DNA from: Elysia marginata
Lineage: Eukaryota; Mollusca; Gastropoda; Plakobranchidae
NCBI GenBank assembly: GCA_019649035.1
Contig: BMAT01008772.1
Location: 424,089 to 444,881, forward strand
DNA: 20,793 bases
Direction of reading: 5' to 3'
Shown: positions 1 to 9,360 of the stretch, piece by piece
How the letters are laid out: each line of letters opens with the position of its first letter
How positions within the stretch are numbered: position 1 is the stretch's first letter
The notes under the pieces: generated by a model
The model's input: only the letters and a program-made list of their open reading frames with translations
What the model was told of the DNA's origin: nothing
Databases searched by the model: none
Translations under genes and position numbers: made by a program

Positions 1-37
1 GAAGAAGAAGAAAAAAGAAGAAGAAGAAGAAGAAATA
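1..37. repeat. (GAA)n microsatellite at window start
   Basis: Near-perfect GAA trinucleotide array with one A-rich interruption. It begins at the first base, so its true 5' limit lies outside the window. It is purine-pure on the plus strand. Confidence 0.9.
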
Positions 38-300
38 AAGAGGAAAAAACAGGAGAAGGGTGAAGAACCGTAACGTCGGCTTATAACCATAGAGGGATAG
101 AACAGTATCGTCGAAATTAAAAATAAAACTGCTTACATTACAAGTTACAGCAAATCGATAAATTAATTAGGGTAGTCCAGTGAGAAAACTGAAGCGGATG
201 TTAAAGGCGTATACCAGGTACACTAGGTCGAAGGTAAGCTCCGTTTTATCGTCCGAATTCTTCGTCTACTCCATTGGTCAACGAATTCTTACATTCCCCA
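38..300. other. Unannotated single-copy-looking DNA
   Basis: AT-rich sequence with no recognisable gene, RNA or mobile-element signature. The open frames that run from here into the next microsatellite encode Ser-Leu or Tyr-Ile low-complexity peptides and begin at non-ATG codons or inside the repeat. I do not treat them as genes. Confidence 0.6.
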
Positions 301-301
301 C

Positions 302-325
302 TATATATATATATATATACATATA

Positions 326-372
<47 letters not shown>
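302..372. repeat. Compound (TA)n-(TC)n microsatellite
   Basis: A TA run (about 302-326, with one C interruption) passes directly into an uninterrupted CT run ending near 372. A compound array like this is usually length-polymorphic. Confidence 0.95.
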
Positions 373-375
<3 letters not shown>

Positions 376-1380
376 CTACTTACATTGTCTCTCTTTTATC
401 ATGAAATTGAAATATCTCTGACGCTCTTTATTTATTTCTATCTCATTTATCTTATTTTTCTTATCCCTTTACATCTTTTTTTTAATTTACTCACTGCAGT
501 TCTATCAGTTTATTCATTTATATTATTTATATTTCAAAATGGTCGGGTTTTTTTTGCGGGATTTAAGTTATAATTAGGCTTTAAAAAAGGTAAAAAAGAA
601 AAACGAGCTTATTTTAAAAAAAAACCTCATGAGGCAATAGAGAGATACCAATCTAGAAAGAGAAGGGCATGAAGCAAGTTTGAGTCAAAGCGATATACGG
701 AGCCGACGGTAAAAGGTAAAAAGGGTTCAAGTATTATCCAAAAGTAAGTAAATTGCTCCCCAATCGGCTGTTGGCAACCCGTGCAACCGTATAGTAAGTT
801 TATGTCCCCGACCCTCGTCGTTGGCGTAAGATGAAAATCAAATGCTGTGAGCCGTTAATAGAGAGGGGTACGTTTGGATTACGGGACAAAAGAAATGGGA
901 AGACGATAAAGTTAAAATGAACTGAAAATGAAATGCTAAACCAGAAAAGCATATTGGAAGAAATAAAACACCAATTTTATCTATGGCAAGTCCACAAAAG
1001 ATAACAAAAATTCCTTAGTACAGGGTTAGAAAACATCATTTTAAAGTCTGAACTACAAGTGAAAAGACATGTTGCCGACAAACTGGCCAACTGAAAGAAA
1101 AGTCAACATGTCGACCTGACGCGCTTTCATGAGAAGATGATTAGAGTATCGATTTTTCGAGGCCCGCCAGCCTATGCAACAAGAAACACTCTCGGGAAAC
1201 ATTAGATTCTATTCCCACGGCAAGACTGAAAAAGACAAATAAAGTTGAAACTTTTTAATCAAATCTTTTCAATAGATCCTTCAGCATTATTGTACAAAAT
1301 AACAGTAAAGTATTTGCAGAGATACGGTGCTTTTGAATTAAAGATAAAGGGCACAAGGTTCTATGTGGTCGCAGGGCTTG
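373..1380. other. Intergenic or intronic DNA, nothing recognised
   Basis: About 1 kb of AT-rich DNA. The first part is pyrimidine-leaning (to about 540) and the rest is A/G-leaning. Stops are frequent in all frames. I see no conserved domain, tRNA-like fold or terminal repeats. The short open frame near 1245-1427 runs into a G homopolymer and is not convincing. Confidence 0.6.
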
Positions 1381-1387
1381 GGGAGGT

Positions 1388-1399
1388 GGGGGGGGGGGG
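1388..1399. repeat. G12 homopolymer
   Basis: Twelve consecutive G on the plus strand. Such runs are prone to sequencing and assembly length error, so any reading frame crossing this point is unreliable. Confidence 0.9.
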
Positions 1400-1850
1400 C
1401 ATTCGAAGTAATCGATGGAGAGGCTGATAGCAGTTAGAGATAAACAAGATGGACGAGACGATAAAGAAAGGTGACAACTCATTATTAGGCAACGCCTTTG
1501 AGGGGAATAATCGAAAAGCGAGACAGCTATGGAAGACTAGAGCAGTGGATAATAGCATAAAATGAGAAACCTGAAACGGGTATTTTAAGTCAAAGAGAAT
1601 TGTTTGTAAGGCATGGAGGTTGAAAGAAGCAAAACTGAAAGGGGCAAAAGAAGAAAAAAGAGAAGGAAAAAAAGAAGAAGGATGAGTATTGAGTAGAGAG
1701 AAGAGGAGCCCTAACAACAACAAAGAGCAGAAAGAAAAAAATAAGATTGAGGATGGATCCAATGAAGGCGACAATGAAAGCGGACGAGGAGGAAAGAAAT
1801 ATTAGAAATAAGGTCATTGGAAAAAATGTATACCCAGCGAAAAATATATA
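1400..1850. other. Purine-rich block
   Basis: The plus strand is strongly enriched in A and G with short GAA, GGA and AAAG runs, especially 1610-1850. Because stop codons become rare on the complementary pyrimidine strand, long Phe/Ser/Leu-rich frames appear on the minus strand (for example 1361-1774). These are compositional artefacts. The block is probably a decayed GA/GAA-type repeat. Confidence 0.65.
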
Positions 1851-2600
1851 TATTGAGAGAGGTTTTAAAACCCGGTATAGCTAATGATAACAACGAAAAA
1901 GAAACTATATATAATGTGCTCATGTATTACATTATAGCGCAGCAAATTTTCAGTAAGGAAAATTCAACTTTTTCCGTCTCAAAATGCTGATAAAAACGAG
2001 AAGATATAAGAGTTACTTCTTTAGATTTGCGTGAAATTTGAAATATGTCTTCTATGATCGACTGTTGGTGGTACTTACGGATTATAATAAGCCTAAAACT
2101 TCAGTTGTTTTTCTTCCGCCTTTTATTCCAGGTAGGCAACCGGAAGGAGTTACCTCTCTTAGTCCGAGTGTTATAATATCTAAGGCGTGGCTGTCTCATA
2201 AATCAAGCGTGCTGACTCTGAGTGCCAGGGCTAATCTCTCGAGCTGACTCTCTTGGTTAGAAAAAGTTTCTAAATCTGCTCGAAAGGTGTGAAGTAGAGT
2301 GCGGCAAGAAAACGTCATATTGCTATGCAACCCATCATGTAGGTTACAAAAATTTGCATCCTTTTTTGATAGCCTTCACATGACTTGTGGAAGATTATCA
2401 ATGGTCGAATTTTGTATGTCAAGCCCATTCTTTCATGGAGTCTACAGAGTTCGAATCAAACATCACAAATTAATACGTACGGTTGATTATAGAAGTTTTT
2501 AGAGGCTGGGAAGATCTGCAAAAGCATGACAAATAATTTGGCGTCGGTGTATACTTTATATGATAATGAATTTCAGATGAACAACACTGTTTGTTATAGT
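1851..2600. other. Unannotated DNA with two unconvincing open frames
   Basis: Two plus-strand open stretches of about 65-70 codons (2038-2247 and 2299-2502) are present. Both start at non-ATG codons, and neither shows a family motif I recognise. A polypyrimidine stretch ending in CAG near 2131 could mimic a splice acceptor. I cannot support a gene here. Confidence 0.5.
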
Positions 2601-2607
2601 ATTATCA

Positions 2608-2652
<45 letters not shown>
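2601..2652. repeat. (ATT)n microsatellite
   Basis: About sixteen TTA/ATT units with one ATC interruption near the start. It is followed within 12 bases by a short GC-rich hairpin. AT-rich trinucleotide tails can mark the 3' end of a retroelement, but no body of such an element is visible upstream. Confidence 0.95.
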
Positions 2653-2653
<1 letters not shown>

Positions 2654-2663
2654 TGGCAAAGTG

Positions 2664-2679
2664 CCCGCTATTTCGCGGG
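2664..2679. repeat. Small GC hairpin after (ATT)n
   Basis: CCCGC and GCGGG form a 5-bp inverted repeat around the six-base spacer TATTTC. It lies immediately 3' of the (ATT)n array in otherwise AT-rich DNA. It is short, so chance occurrence is possible. Confidence 0.5.
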
Positions 2680-2900
2680 TTTCAGTAAAGATAGTGGAAT
2701 TAGTTTCAGTAAGGAATCTACGAATAGGCTAACCTCTTATTTAAAAGTTCCCTTCATTACTTTTTGTCCCCACACTATTGTTGTCTTTTTCTTTCCGCAG
2801 GCTGACCTTCTGAGCAACTAGTGTACTGTCTTTGGCTTTCCTCTTAATATCTTATCTTTTTTATCTCTCTATAACCGTTTTATTCTCCTCTTTATCCTGC
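2680..2900. other. Short unannotated spacer
   Basis: Pyrimidine-leaning AT-rich DNA leading into the next TC microsatellite. Nothing recognisable. Confidence 0.6.
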
Positions 2901-2904
2901 TCCA

Positions 2905-2920
2905 TCTCTCTCTCTCGCTC

Positions 2921-2957
<37 letters not shown>

Positions 2958-2970
2958 TTATCTATCTATA
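2905..2970. repeat. (TC)n-(TCTA)n microsatellite
   Basis: Imperfect TC array with one G and one A interruption, ending in a few TCTA/TTTA units. The surrounding 2780-3000 is also pyrimidine-rich, suggesting decay of a longer array. Confidence 0.95.
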
Positions 2971-3213
2971 TTTCTTATTCGCTCTGTCTTTACATCTCTG
3001 TCTGTACATCTAAAACAAGTAATGATGATTTCCCCTGAAATATTACACAACTTCTTTTTTATTTCATAATCTCATTTCCAAACTAAAATATTGAAAGCTG
3101 ACTCTGATACTTTTGGGACTAAGCTTGTTATCTAAAATTTTGTGCAGTTTGAAGTCATTTTATCCAAAAATGTGGGAACCTTAGGGTTAAGGGTTAAATC
3201 CAGTATGGTCGCC
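2971..3213. other. Unannotated DNA with a telomere-like scrap
   Basis: AT-rich DNA. Near 3180-3196 there is TTAGGGTTAAGGGTTAA. It resembles the animal TTAGGG telomere unit but is neither perfect nor long enough to call an interstitial telomeric repeat. Confidence 0.5.
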
Positions 3214-3227
3214 GTTGCCATAGCAAC
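3214..3227. promoter_or_regulatory. Candidate RFX-family X-box
   Basis: GTTGCCATAGCAAC fits the imperfect-palindrome RFX consensus (GTNRCC, 0-3 bases, RGYAAC) at every specified position, with a 2-base spacer. RFX factors bind such sites upstream of ciliary and some neuronal genes in animals. No promoter or first exon is recognised within the next few hundred bases on either strand, so target and activity are unknown. A 14-bp degenerate match can arise by chance in 20 kb, but infrequently. Confidence 0.4.
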
Positions 3228-3353
3228 CAGCCGATACATCTTCTACTGAAAACTGTTTTTCTTTTAATTTTGACCTTTGGCTACACGTTGATGCAAAATA
3301 ATTTCTCTAAGTTCAATTTAGAAGATTTTGGTCTTTAGCTGTTTAAGTAGTTG

Positions 3354-3379
3354 CCCCCCCCCCCACACACACACACACA
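3354..3379. repeat. C homopolymer plus (AC)n
   Basis: Eleven C residues followed by about seven AC units. It is a length-unstable tract. Confidence 0.9.
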
Positions 3380-5400
3380 GTTTTAAGTGATAACTCCATT
3401 CAAACATTATTTTCTTCGCGCCAATCGGAATTTTAAAAAACATCCATATTTTATATGATTTTTTTCTGTAAGCTCTCCATTTTTTCAATGTAGAGTTTTG
3501 GCAATATTTTAATGTTGTTTTTATTGATTTTAATGAATATTCATGTCAGTGTTTGTGTGTTAAAAGTTTTTGTTCTGCGAACTTTCTCGCTGTATAAAAC
3601 TCTTATGGAGAAGAAACAACAATATGACCTATAAGTCAGGTGCCAGGTTGCAAACTTTTTCGGTGCACCTTTCGATGGGAACTCCCGTTCTAGGGCATCG
3701 AAGTGAGCGATCGTTTACCAACGTTTTTTAAGCCTAACATTTGACAAAATGGAACGTGAAAGCTTACGCTTTAAAATGCAGAGTTTTTGGAACACAGCAA
3801 AAAACAAAAGAAAAAGGAAGATAAATGAAAATGAAGCTAATGACCATACACAGAGATCTAAAACTATGTACTCCTAAAGATCTCCGTTATGGCAGTTTTA
3901 TCAACATTTTATAGCCTCATTAAACTTTTCTTTTTACATTTCACCTCTAAGCGAGAGTAATGAGTAAAGTCTATAGCTAGCTATCCGTTGGTATCATCAT
4001 AGTTCATTTTCAGCGTTCGTAGAAGAGGCAAGTTGGTTAGTTAAAATAACGCTTATTAAAGCAATTGGTTCGGCTTACCTGCCTCTTCCTTGTATGTATG
4101 AAAGTTAACATTAATTGCGTCGAACAGTTCAAAAAAGTTTTATTTTGCAATAGATTTTACAGTCTTAGTCAAAATATAATGCTTCAAGTGCTTGTAGGAG
4201 TGCAATCAGATGCTTATTCGCATTCTTTAAAAAAAATTTTTTTTTCGTTTTCGTTAAAAAATGAATCAACCCAATGAATATTTATGTCCACTCTTACGAA
4301 GCTCGCATTTTACGAGGACGCTGGAAGAAATGAGCAATTCTCAAACATGTCTTAACCAGACATGAAAAAAATACTGGAAGATTGCTGCGTGGCTTTTTGT
4401 TTTGACACCTTTGAGTTTGAAAACGTGTAAGCCAAAAAAAAAGGCTGGAAAAAAAATTTAAGTCTCATATTTAATGGGCCAACTGAGCTCACTTGCAGCT
4501 AAAGGATATATCAATCCTTTCCTTTCACTTTTTAGCTCTCTATCTTCCTAATATGTGATGGAGAGGTTATAGGTTTTTTTAACCAAAACTTTTGAAATTA
4601 AAATATTCAACTACAGAGTCTGGTGAGCTGGATTTGAAGATTTGATCAAGTTCTAGGCTTCGCGATCAGTATTAGTCTTTTGTTATACAAATAGAAGAGG
4701 TACCGGTACTAGGAAAGGGGTACAGCAAAACTGAAAAAGAATAATATTCTTGTTATATATTTTATGGTAGTTAAGAATGTTACCAATCTTTTAATTGTTT
4801 TGTTGCTCTAGATCAAGATAACGAAGTGCCATTTTAATAGGGAATATATTAGTTAAAATGAAACGGTTACAAAATTGACCAAGCATGCTAAATCACATAT
4901 TCATCCTCAAAAAAGCAGTAAATGCTTACAGCATAAAAAACATGCATTATCTGTAATTAATGAAATGATTTATGTTGTCGAAGGGTTATAAAACTCTGGC
5001 TGTCCCTTGTGTAAGAAAGGGAAAGAACTCTAATCGTTACAAAAGAGCTAAGCATTAACAGCATAGAGACCTAATCGTTTGCAACTGTGTATATTATTGT
5101 TGACACTTTTTGTCTTCCTTCCTGTTGTCGATGATAAACTTTTTACTCATTTTTAAGTTTGTACCGAAAAAACATTCATTAGTCCATATCTATCACAATC
5201 AGTGTACTTTGTGCACTTTTTCAAATACAAATCAAAGATTTACAAACAAAACAACGAAGAACCCTACATTAACCATTTTCGAGTATAGTTGAGAACGTAG
5301 TTATCTTTGAAAAGTAAAAGTGCATATTTTTCACACAATTAACTGTTAAGAAAATAAAAAAAACGAATATCAATATGTGCTTAGGTTCGAGTTAGTCGGT
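3380..5400. other. AT-rich intergenic or intronic DNA
   Basis: About 2 kb with dense stops in all frames. Open stretches such as 4065-4277 and 5110-5292 start at non-ATG codons, end in low-complexity Lys/Phe or Asn/Thr sequence, and match no family I know. A 10-bp palindrome GTACCGGTAC sits at 4700-4709 and recurs at 19549-19558. The one structured item is the compound hairpin listed separately. Confidence 0.6.
3671..3702. repeat. Compound inverted repeat (nested hairpin)
   Basis: Outer arms TTCGATG (3671-3677) and CATCGAA (3696-3702) are perfect complements. Between them GAAC (3679-3682) and GTTC (3687-3690) close a TCCC loop. The result is a two-tier stem in locally GC-richer DNA. It could be a structured RNA fragment, an element end or chance. 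I do not recognise the family. Confidence 0.45.
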
Positions 5401-6380
5401 TTTGTGGGGGATTTTTAGTCGCAAATTGGGAAAATATCAACACAATTTGTTTTTCATTTCTCGAGAATTTTAAACTGGGCAATCATGTGGTCATACTTAT
5501 ACATAATACTGCATCCATAGCTATACTTATATCACGTGGGAGCTTCACGTTTTAAGCCGTAAAATCCTGGCATATTTCAAGATGGATAAATATGTTGTTT
5601 TAAGATGCTTTCGATTTCTTAAAATAATTCAACGCAGGGACAATCACGAAGTTTCTTTAAGGTTATGGTTTACATTCCAATAGCAATTACAAGCAAAAGT
5701 CTACAACTGAAGTGCTTGTGTATAAGAAAACCATCAGCCTAGTTTCAAAATGCTACGCGTTGCGAGGGAGGTAAGTTTATGACATCAAGTGGGCTGTAAC
5801 CACAAGACAGCTTTCGATCGAATGCAGAAAAAACGAAGGAAAATGCTGCCGGTATATTATAAAAGATTTAAAATTCTAAGTTAATAAAGAATCTGGTGCT
5901 AATCTCATCATACATTTCAGCGAACCCTTGAGATGAAACAGCAATATTTCAAAACTAGTATTCGGTGATATCTATCAGGAATTGGACATTAACTCATGAC
6001 CGCATGCACTGTGGAAGTAAAAATATATTTGAGTTGATGTTGAGCTCGTAGAAAATATTTTCACGTGTAAAGAAATTTTAAGAATAAAAAGTTATCATTT
6101 CGATTTTGCAAGCGGAAAATGGCTGTATATCAAATCTTTTCAGGTAAAACCCATATATATATAATCTTATATTTATTTTAGGACTGCAAATTTTGTGTTG
6201 CGAAAGGCTTTTCATAGAGTGCACCGATTTTGTAGAGATTTTCACCAGAATATCCGTAAAATTTTTCTGTACCTTTGATATTTAGGTTCATATTTGTTCA
6301 ATTGTTTTTTGTTGTTTTTATGTATACATATTTTTAATCATCTATGACATGATGGTTGTTGATGCTTTTAGGCTTCTACA
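5401..6380. other. AT-rich intergenic or intronic DNA
   Basis: No open frame, repeat array or RNA gene stands out. A CACGTG E-box near 5534 and many AT-rich motifs are present at the frequency expected from composition. Confidence 0.6.
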
Positions 6381-6385
6381 AAAAA

Positions 6386-6402
6386 CTAGATTCTAGATCT
6401 AG
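6386..6402. repeat. CTAGATTCTAGATCTAG motif, copy 1
   Basis: A 17-base near-palindromic motif built from overlapping CTAGA and TAGATC words. Related copies occur at 6471-6488 and 7515-7532. I recall similar short motifs as abundant in heterobranch gastropod genomes, but this was not searched. Confidence 0.6.
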
Positions 6403-6470
6403 GTTGAGGTGAAACAGAGGAACAGAGATAATGGGGTCTTTGCTGTTTAATAATATTCTGGGCTCCAGAA

Positions 6471-6488
6471 GATCTAGATTCTAGATTT
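6471..6488. repeat. CTAGATTCTAGA motif, copy 2
   Basis: GATCTAGATTCTAGATTT repeats the core of copy 1 in the same orientation about 88 bases downstream. Similarity fades in the flanks. Confidence 0.6.
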
Positions 6489-7160
6489 GGATTCAGTTGA
6501 AGAAGAAAACATTGGGAAAAGGGTCTGAATTCTGGACATACAATGCAGGGGAAAAGGACGGTCAAGCAGAGAGATCGGTGGATAAGAAAAACGAGGAAGG
6601 GGGTGTTGACCGGCATAACTCTTGCCTGATAGATACAGAGATAGAGACTATAAAAGTTGATAACAGATATGGGAAAATGGTAGAAAGGATAGAAAAGTGG
6701 AGGAAATAGAGAAGGGAAATTAAGGTATGACATTATGAGAGAGAATGGCAGATTTAACTAATTTTAAGAAAGGACAGAATCTATAAAAAATGGTGAGGAG
6801 ACGAAAGATAGATAGGTAGATAGATAGATATCATTCATTGATATAATGACTGATTAATCGATTTGTTGGTAGAAAGAAAGAGAGATAGAGAGAGAATATT
6901 TATTAGCTGAGTGGCGAATAGATTTGAAAGGCAGAAAACACATAAGAAAAAGACGGTGTTGTGGGAAATTATAATTATATATAAATTTATCCGAGAGAAA
7001 TCCAGAATGTTGAGAAATTACAGAAAAGCAGTGAAGGAAGGCATAAGGAGAGTCATTACTTTACATAGAATGTTTATCCCATACTGCGAGTTTGTCAGGA
7101 GGAAAGGGAGAGGGGAATTTTAGGCAAAGGAAGAGGGCAGAAGAAAGGGAGAGAACTAAG
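6489..7160. other. Purine-rich block
   Basis: The plus strand is rich in GA, GAAA and GGA words. A short (TAGA)n array lies at about 6807-6830 and GA runs near 6877-6895. Plus-strand frames 6497-6709 and 6911-7123 encode Lys/Arg/Glu-rich peptides, and the minus-strand frame 6386-6733 is Phe/Leu/Ser-rich. All follow from the base bias and lack domains, so I do not call genes. Confidence 0.6.
6807..6830. repeat. Imperfect (GATA)n microsatellite
   Basis: About six GATA units with one GGTA variant, inside the purine-rich block. Confidence 0.85.
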
Positions 7161-7712
7161 GGGTAGTAGTAATGTTTTCCAGATACATTTAGATAATTGA
7201 TATATCTAGACAGCTATACATAAAACTCATGAGTAGAACACAAAGGGAGGAAAAACACCGTACTGAAATTGCGTTGCAAACCCTCTCAACTGTTTTGATG
7301 TTTATTTGAGTTCATATTCGACTTCATAGAACGGGTTATCCAGCTAGTAATAAGAATAAAGCCTCGTATACAAATTGTGTCGCATTCTCTGGCATAGGTA
7401 TACATAAATGTAGTAAATCTAGTCTTTTTAGGGATGCTGTGTTAAGTCTGGTTTTCTTTGCTCTGCCACTGCTAGCTGGTACTATGGATCTATCTCGTCG
7501 CTCATCTCTAAGCTACTAGATTCTAGATCTATCAAGGCCCAATGGCTATGAGCAGCAAAGCACGGTGAAGCGACACGAATCCTTTCTTGGCTTACTGCAG
7601 TTCCACGACTCCTGTAAATATGCGAAATGTCTAGATCTTGGTTGGGGCCAGCTTAGCTCTGCGATAGTTTGTCTTTCTACTGAGGCAAGACCAAAACTTC
7701 TAACACCGCCGG
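7161..7712. other. Unannotated, moderately GC-richer DNA
   Basis: The 7430-7710 part is more GC-rich than its surroundings and ends in a long T-rich tract. That layout could fit a small retroelement read on the minus strand, but no Pol III box pair, tRNA-like head or flanking duplication was found. The 71-codon plus frame at 7565-7780 ends in poly-Phe from the T tract and is not credible. Confidence 0.45.
7515..7532. repeat. CTAGATTCTAGATCTAT motif, copy 3
   Basis: Matches copy 1 over 16 bases in the same orientation. Shorter TCTAGATC and ATCTAGA words follow nearby at about 7629 and 7775. Confidence 0.6.
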
Positions 7713-7748
7713 TTTTTTTTGTTTTTGTTTTTTTTTTCCTTTTTTTTT
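7713..7748. repeat. T-rich tract
   Basis: Runs of T interrupted by single G and CC. This is low-complexity sequence or possibly a reversed poly-A tail. Confidence 0.85.
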
Positions 7749-7950
7749 CAAAATCTCCGGATTGTGTTAAATTACTCTAGATTTTTTTTAATTTCTTTGA
7801 AACTCCGTATTGTATTATATATGAGCCAGAACCTTCGAAAGTGTAGAAAGGGAGGTTATGTTGAAACTCAACAAACAAATAGGTAAGCGTTTGTCTTGAG
7901 TCTTCATCATACATGAAGATGGCGTGGCAGGACTATAATGCTTAATAAAA
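7749..7950. other. Short unannotated spacer
   Basis: AT-rich, with no recognised feature. Confidence 0.6.
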
Positions 7951-7954
7951 TTTA

Positions 7955-7967
7955 AATAATAATAATG

Positions 7968-8001
<34 letters not shown>

Positions 8002-8017
8002 TAATAGTAATAATAAA
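7955..8017. repeat. (ATA)n microsatellite
   Basis: Imperfect AAT/ATA array with occasional G and C substitutions. The poly-Tyr minus-strand frame that crosses it (7815-8138) is a product of the repeat. Confidence 0.95.
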
Positions 8018-8163
8018 CAGTTTCATAGCACGAAGTATAAAAAAATGAAATCTGTAGGCGTTTACATTCCGGTTTTGATAACTTTACGCGAATATCAAGA
8101 CGGAAGTAATGGATTCTTAGAATCAAACGAACCCTCATAAACCCACAATGGATAAATTCGCAA

Positions 8164-8180
8164 TTTTTTTTTTTTTTTTT
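8164..8180. repeat. Poly-T (17)
   Basis: Uninterrupted run of 17 T on the plus strand. Confidence 0.9.
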
Positions 8181-8520
8181 GTTCCTAGGGATTTTTATCT
8201 GACAAGTCAGTGAGTACTAGCAACAATTACATATATGATTAGTTTGATAAAATACTGAAACCAAACTTCTAGCGATATTATTTTAATACAACTAACACGC
8301 ACATAAACTAAATTTAGCTGAAGAATGGCTGTGGGTCTGTAAGGGTAGCTTCAGAGCATGCGATGTATTGTTTCACATTTTCTTTGACATAATTTCAAAT
8401 CATGGTCATGTCATTAATACAAAGCTGGCTGTGATTGTAGGATATTTTTACAAGTACCGGCTTATTTTTAAATATGATTAGTTCTGGTTTTAAATAAGAA
8501 AACACATCCACGGACAATTT
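8181..8520. other. AT-rich DNA, nothing recognised
   Basis: No open frame or structured repeat was seen. Confidence 0.6.
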
Positions 8521-8521
8521 C

Positions 8522-8691
8522 TTATCCTATGGGTTCATCGCTTCCACTATGGTCAACCACAAACATAAGCCCACATTTTACAGTACTTGCCCAATCTTTT
8601 TTAACATAATATCCAACTAAATGTGTAAAGAAAGACTCATTTTTGCCGGAACCAATCAATTGAAAACAAGTTCTCACTTTTCGTTTCTGTA
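8522..8691 (-). CDS. Possible terminal exon, unrecognised protein
   Basis: On the minus strand, a TTATTTTCAG acceptor-like border (AG complement at 8692-8693) opens a frame of 55 residues ending in TAA at 8522-8524. The peptide has a basic start, mid-part hydrophobic and aromatic residues, and an acidic end (GLMFVVDHSGSDEPIG). It is less low-complexity than other frames nearby. No domain is recognised, and no upstream partner exon or promoter was found. The frame stays open upstream to 8773, so the border is only a guess. Frames of this length occur by chance in AT-rich DNA, so this is a weak call. Confidence 0.15.
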
Positions 8692-8779
8692 CTGAAAATA
8701 ATTTATAATATATCGTACGTTTTACCAAAGCGACTAACAATCCTTTCTTATAAAAAACAAGTGTGAGGGACATTTTAAA

Positions 8780-9137
8780 GCTATATTTTTTACAAGCGCT
8801 ACATGTTCGGGAAATAGCTAAACAAAGCCAAATTTATTTTGATAGATCGAACAATTCACCATTCCAGAGTCATGGACCAAAATCTGGTCATTTTGCGGTT
8901 GAACCATAAAGAAATTAATTTTCTTAACTTTCTCATTCTATACAATTATAAACGCCTTTTTGCGGACGTCTCTTCCACTATGTTCAACAAAATGCCTTTT
9001 TGTATCTTGAAGCACCTCCTTTTTTTAAAATCTCGTTAACTTGCACTAACGCAAGGCCTATGTTAAAAGGTACACGGCCGTATCTATTGCCGGCCAAACA
9101 TCTAAAAAAGCATAGTGAGTTCAAAAGTTTTTGCTGC
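8780..9137. other. Unannotated DNA
   Basis: Two overlapping opposite-strand frames (8984-9199 minus and 9000-9209 plus) each run about 70 codons but have no recognisable domain, and at most one could be real. The stretch sits beside the perfect hairpin at 9138-9160. Confidence 0.45.
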
Positions 9138-9160
9138 TTTCGACAAGGCACTTGTCGAAA
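9138..9160. repeat. Perfect 10-bp inverted repeat (hairpin)
   Basis: TTTCGACAAG (9138-9147) and CTTGTCGAAA (9151-9160) are exact complements around a GCA loop. A 10-bp perfect stem with a 3-base loop is unlikely by chance. Similar short stem-loops occur near the 3' ends of some LINE-type retrotransposons and at ends of small transposons, but neither body was identified here. Confidence 0.75.
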
Positions 9161-9360
9161 TGGAGATATACAATCAAGATTGAAAGGACTTACTCGCAAA
9201 CGAAAGTAATCAAGATCAAGATATAGATGTAGATTTCAACCTATAGATCGAAGAGAGACAGAACCGGGCTCAGATGGTCCTGCAATAGAAATAAGGTTCA
9301 GCCATCTTAGAATAAAATCCTGCAATAAAACGAGATCTAAATCAAGACACTTTTGCGACT
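9161..9360. other. Short unannotated stretch
   Basis: Contains repeated ATCAAGAT and AGATCTAAATC words in loose succession (about 9174-9350), possibly a decayed simple repeat. No gene. Confidence 0.45.

Noticed and set aside
1361..1774. 137-codon Ser/Phe/Leu-rich minus-strand frame
   Set aside because: It is the complement of a purine-rich block that lacks stop words on that strand, crosses a G12 homopolymer and has no domain.
3180..3196. Interstitial telomeric repeat
   Set aside because: Only about two to three imperfect TTAGGG-like units; too short to distinguish from chance.
5378..5400. GGTTCGAGTTAG as a tRNA or SINE B box
   Set aside because: It departs from the GGTTCGANTCC consensus, no A box lies at the right distance upstream and no cloverleaf can be drawn.
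5531..5540. CACGTG E-box as a regulatory call
   Set aside because: A six-base site is expected several times in a window of this size and has no supporting context.
6386..6733. 115-codon minus-strand frame
   Set aside because: Same compositional cause as other frames opposite purine-rich DNA; no recognisable motif.
8541..8988. Duplicate 17-mer CTTCCACTATG(G/T)TCAAC at 8541 and 8972
   Set aside because: 16 of 17 match but flanks are unrelated. One such pair is expected by chance in a 20-kb window.
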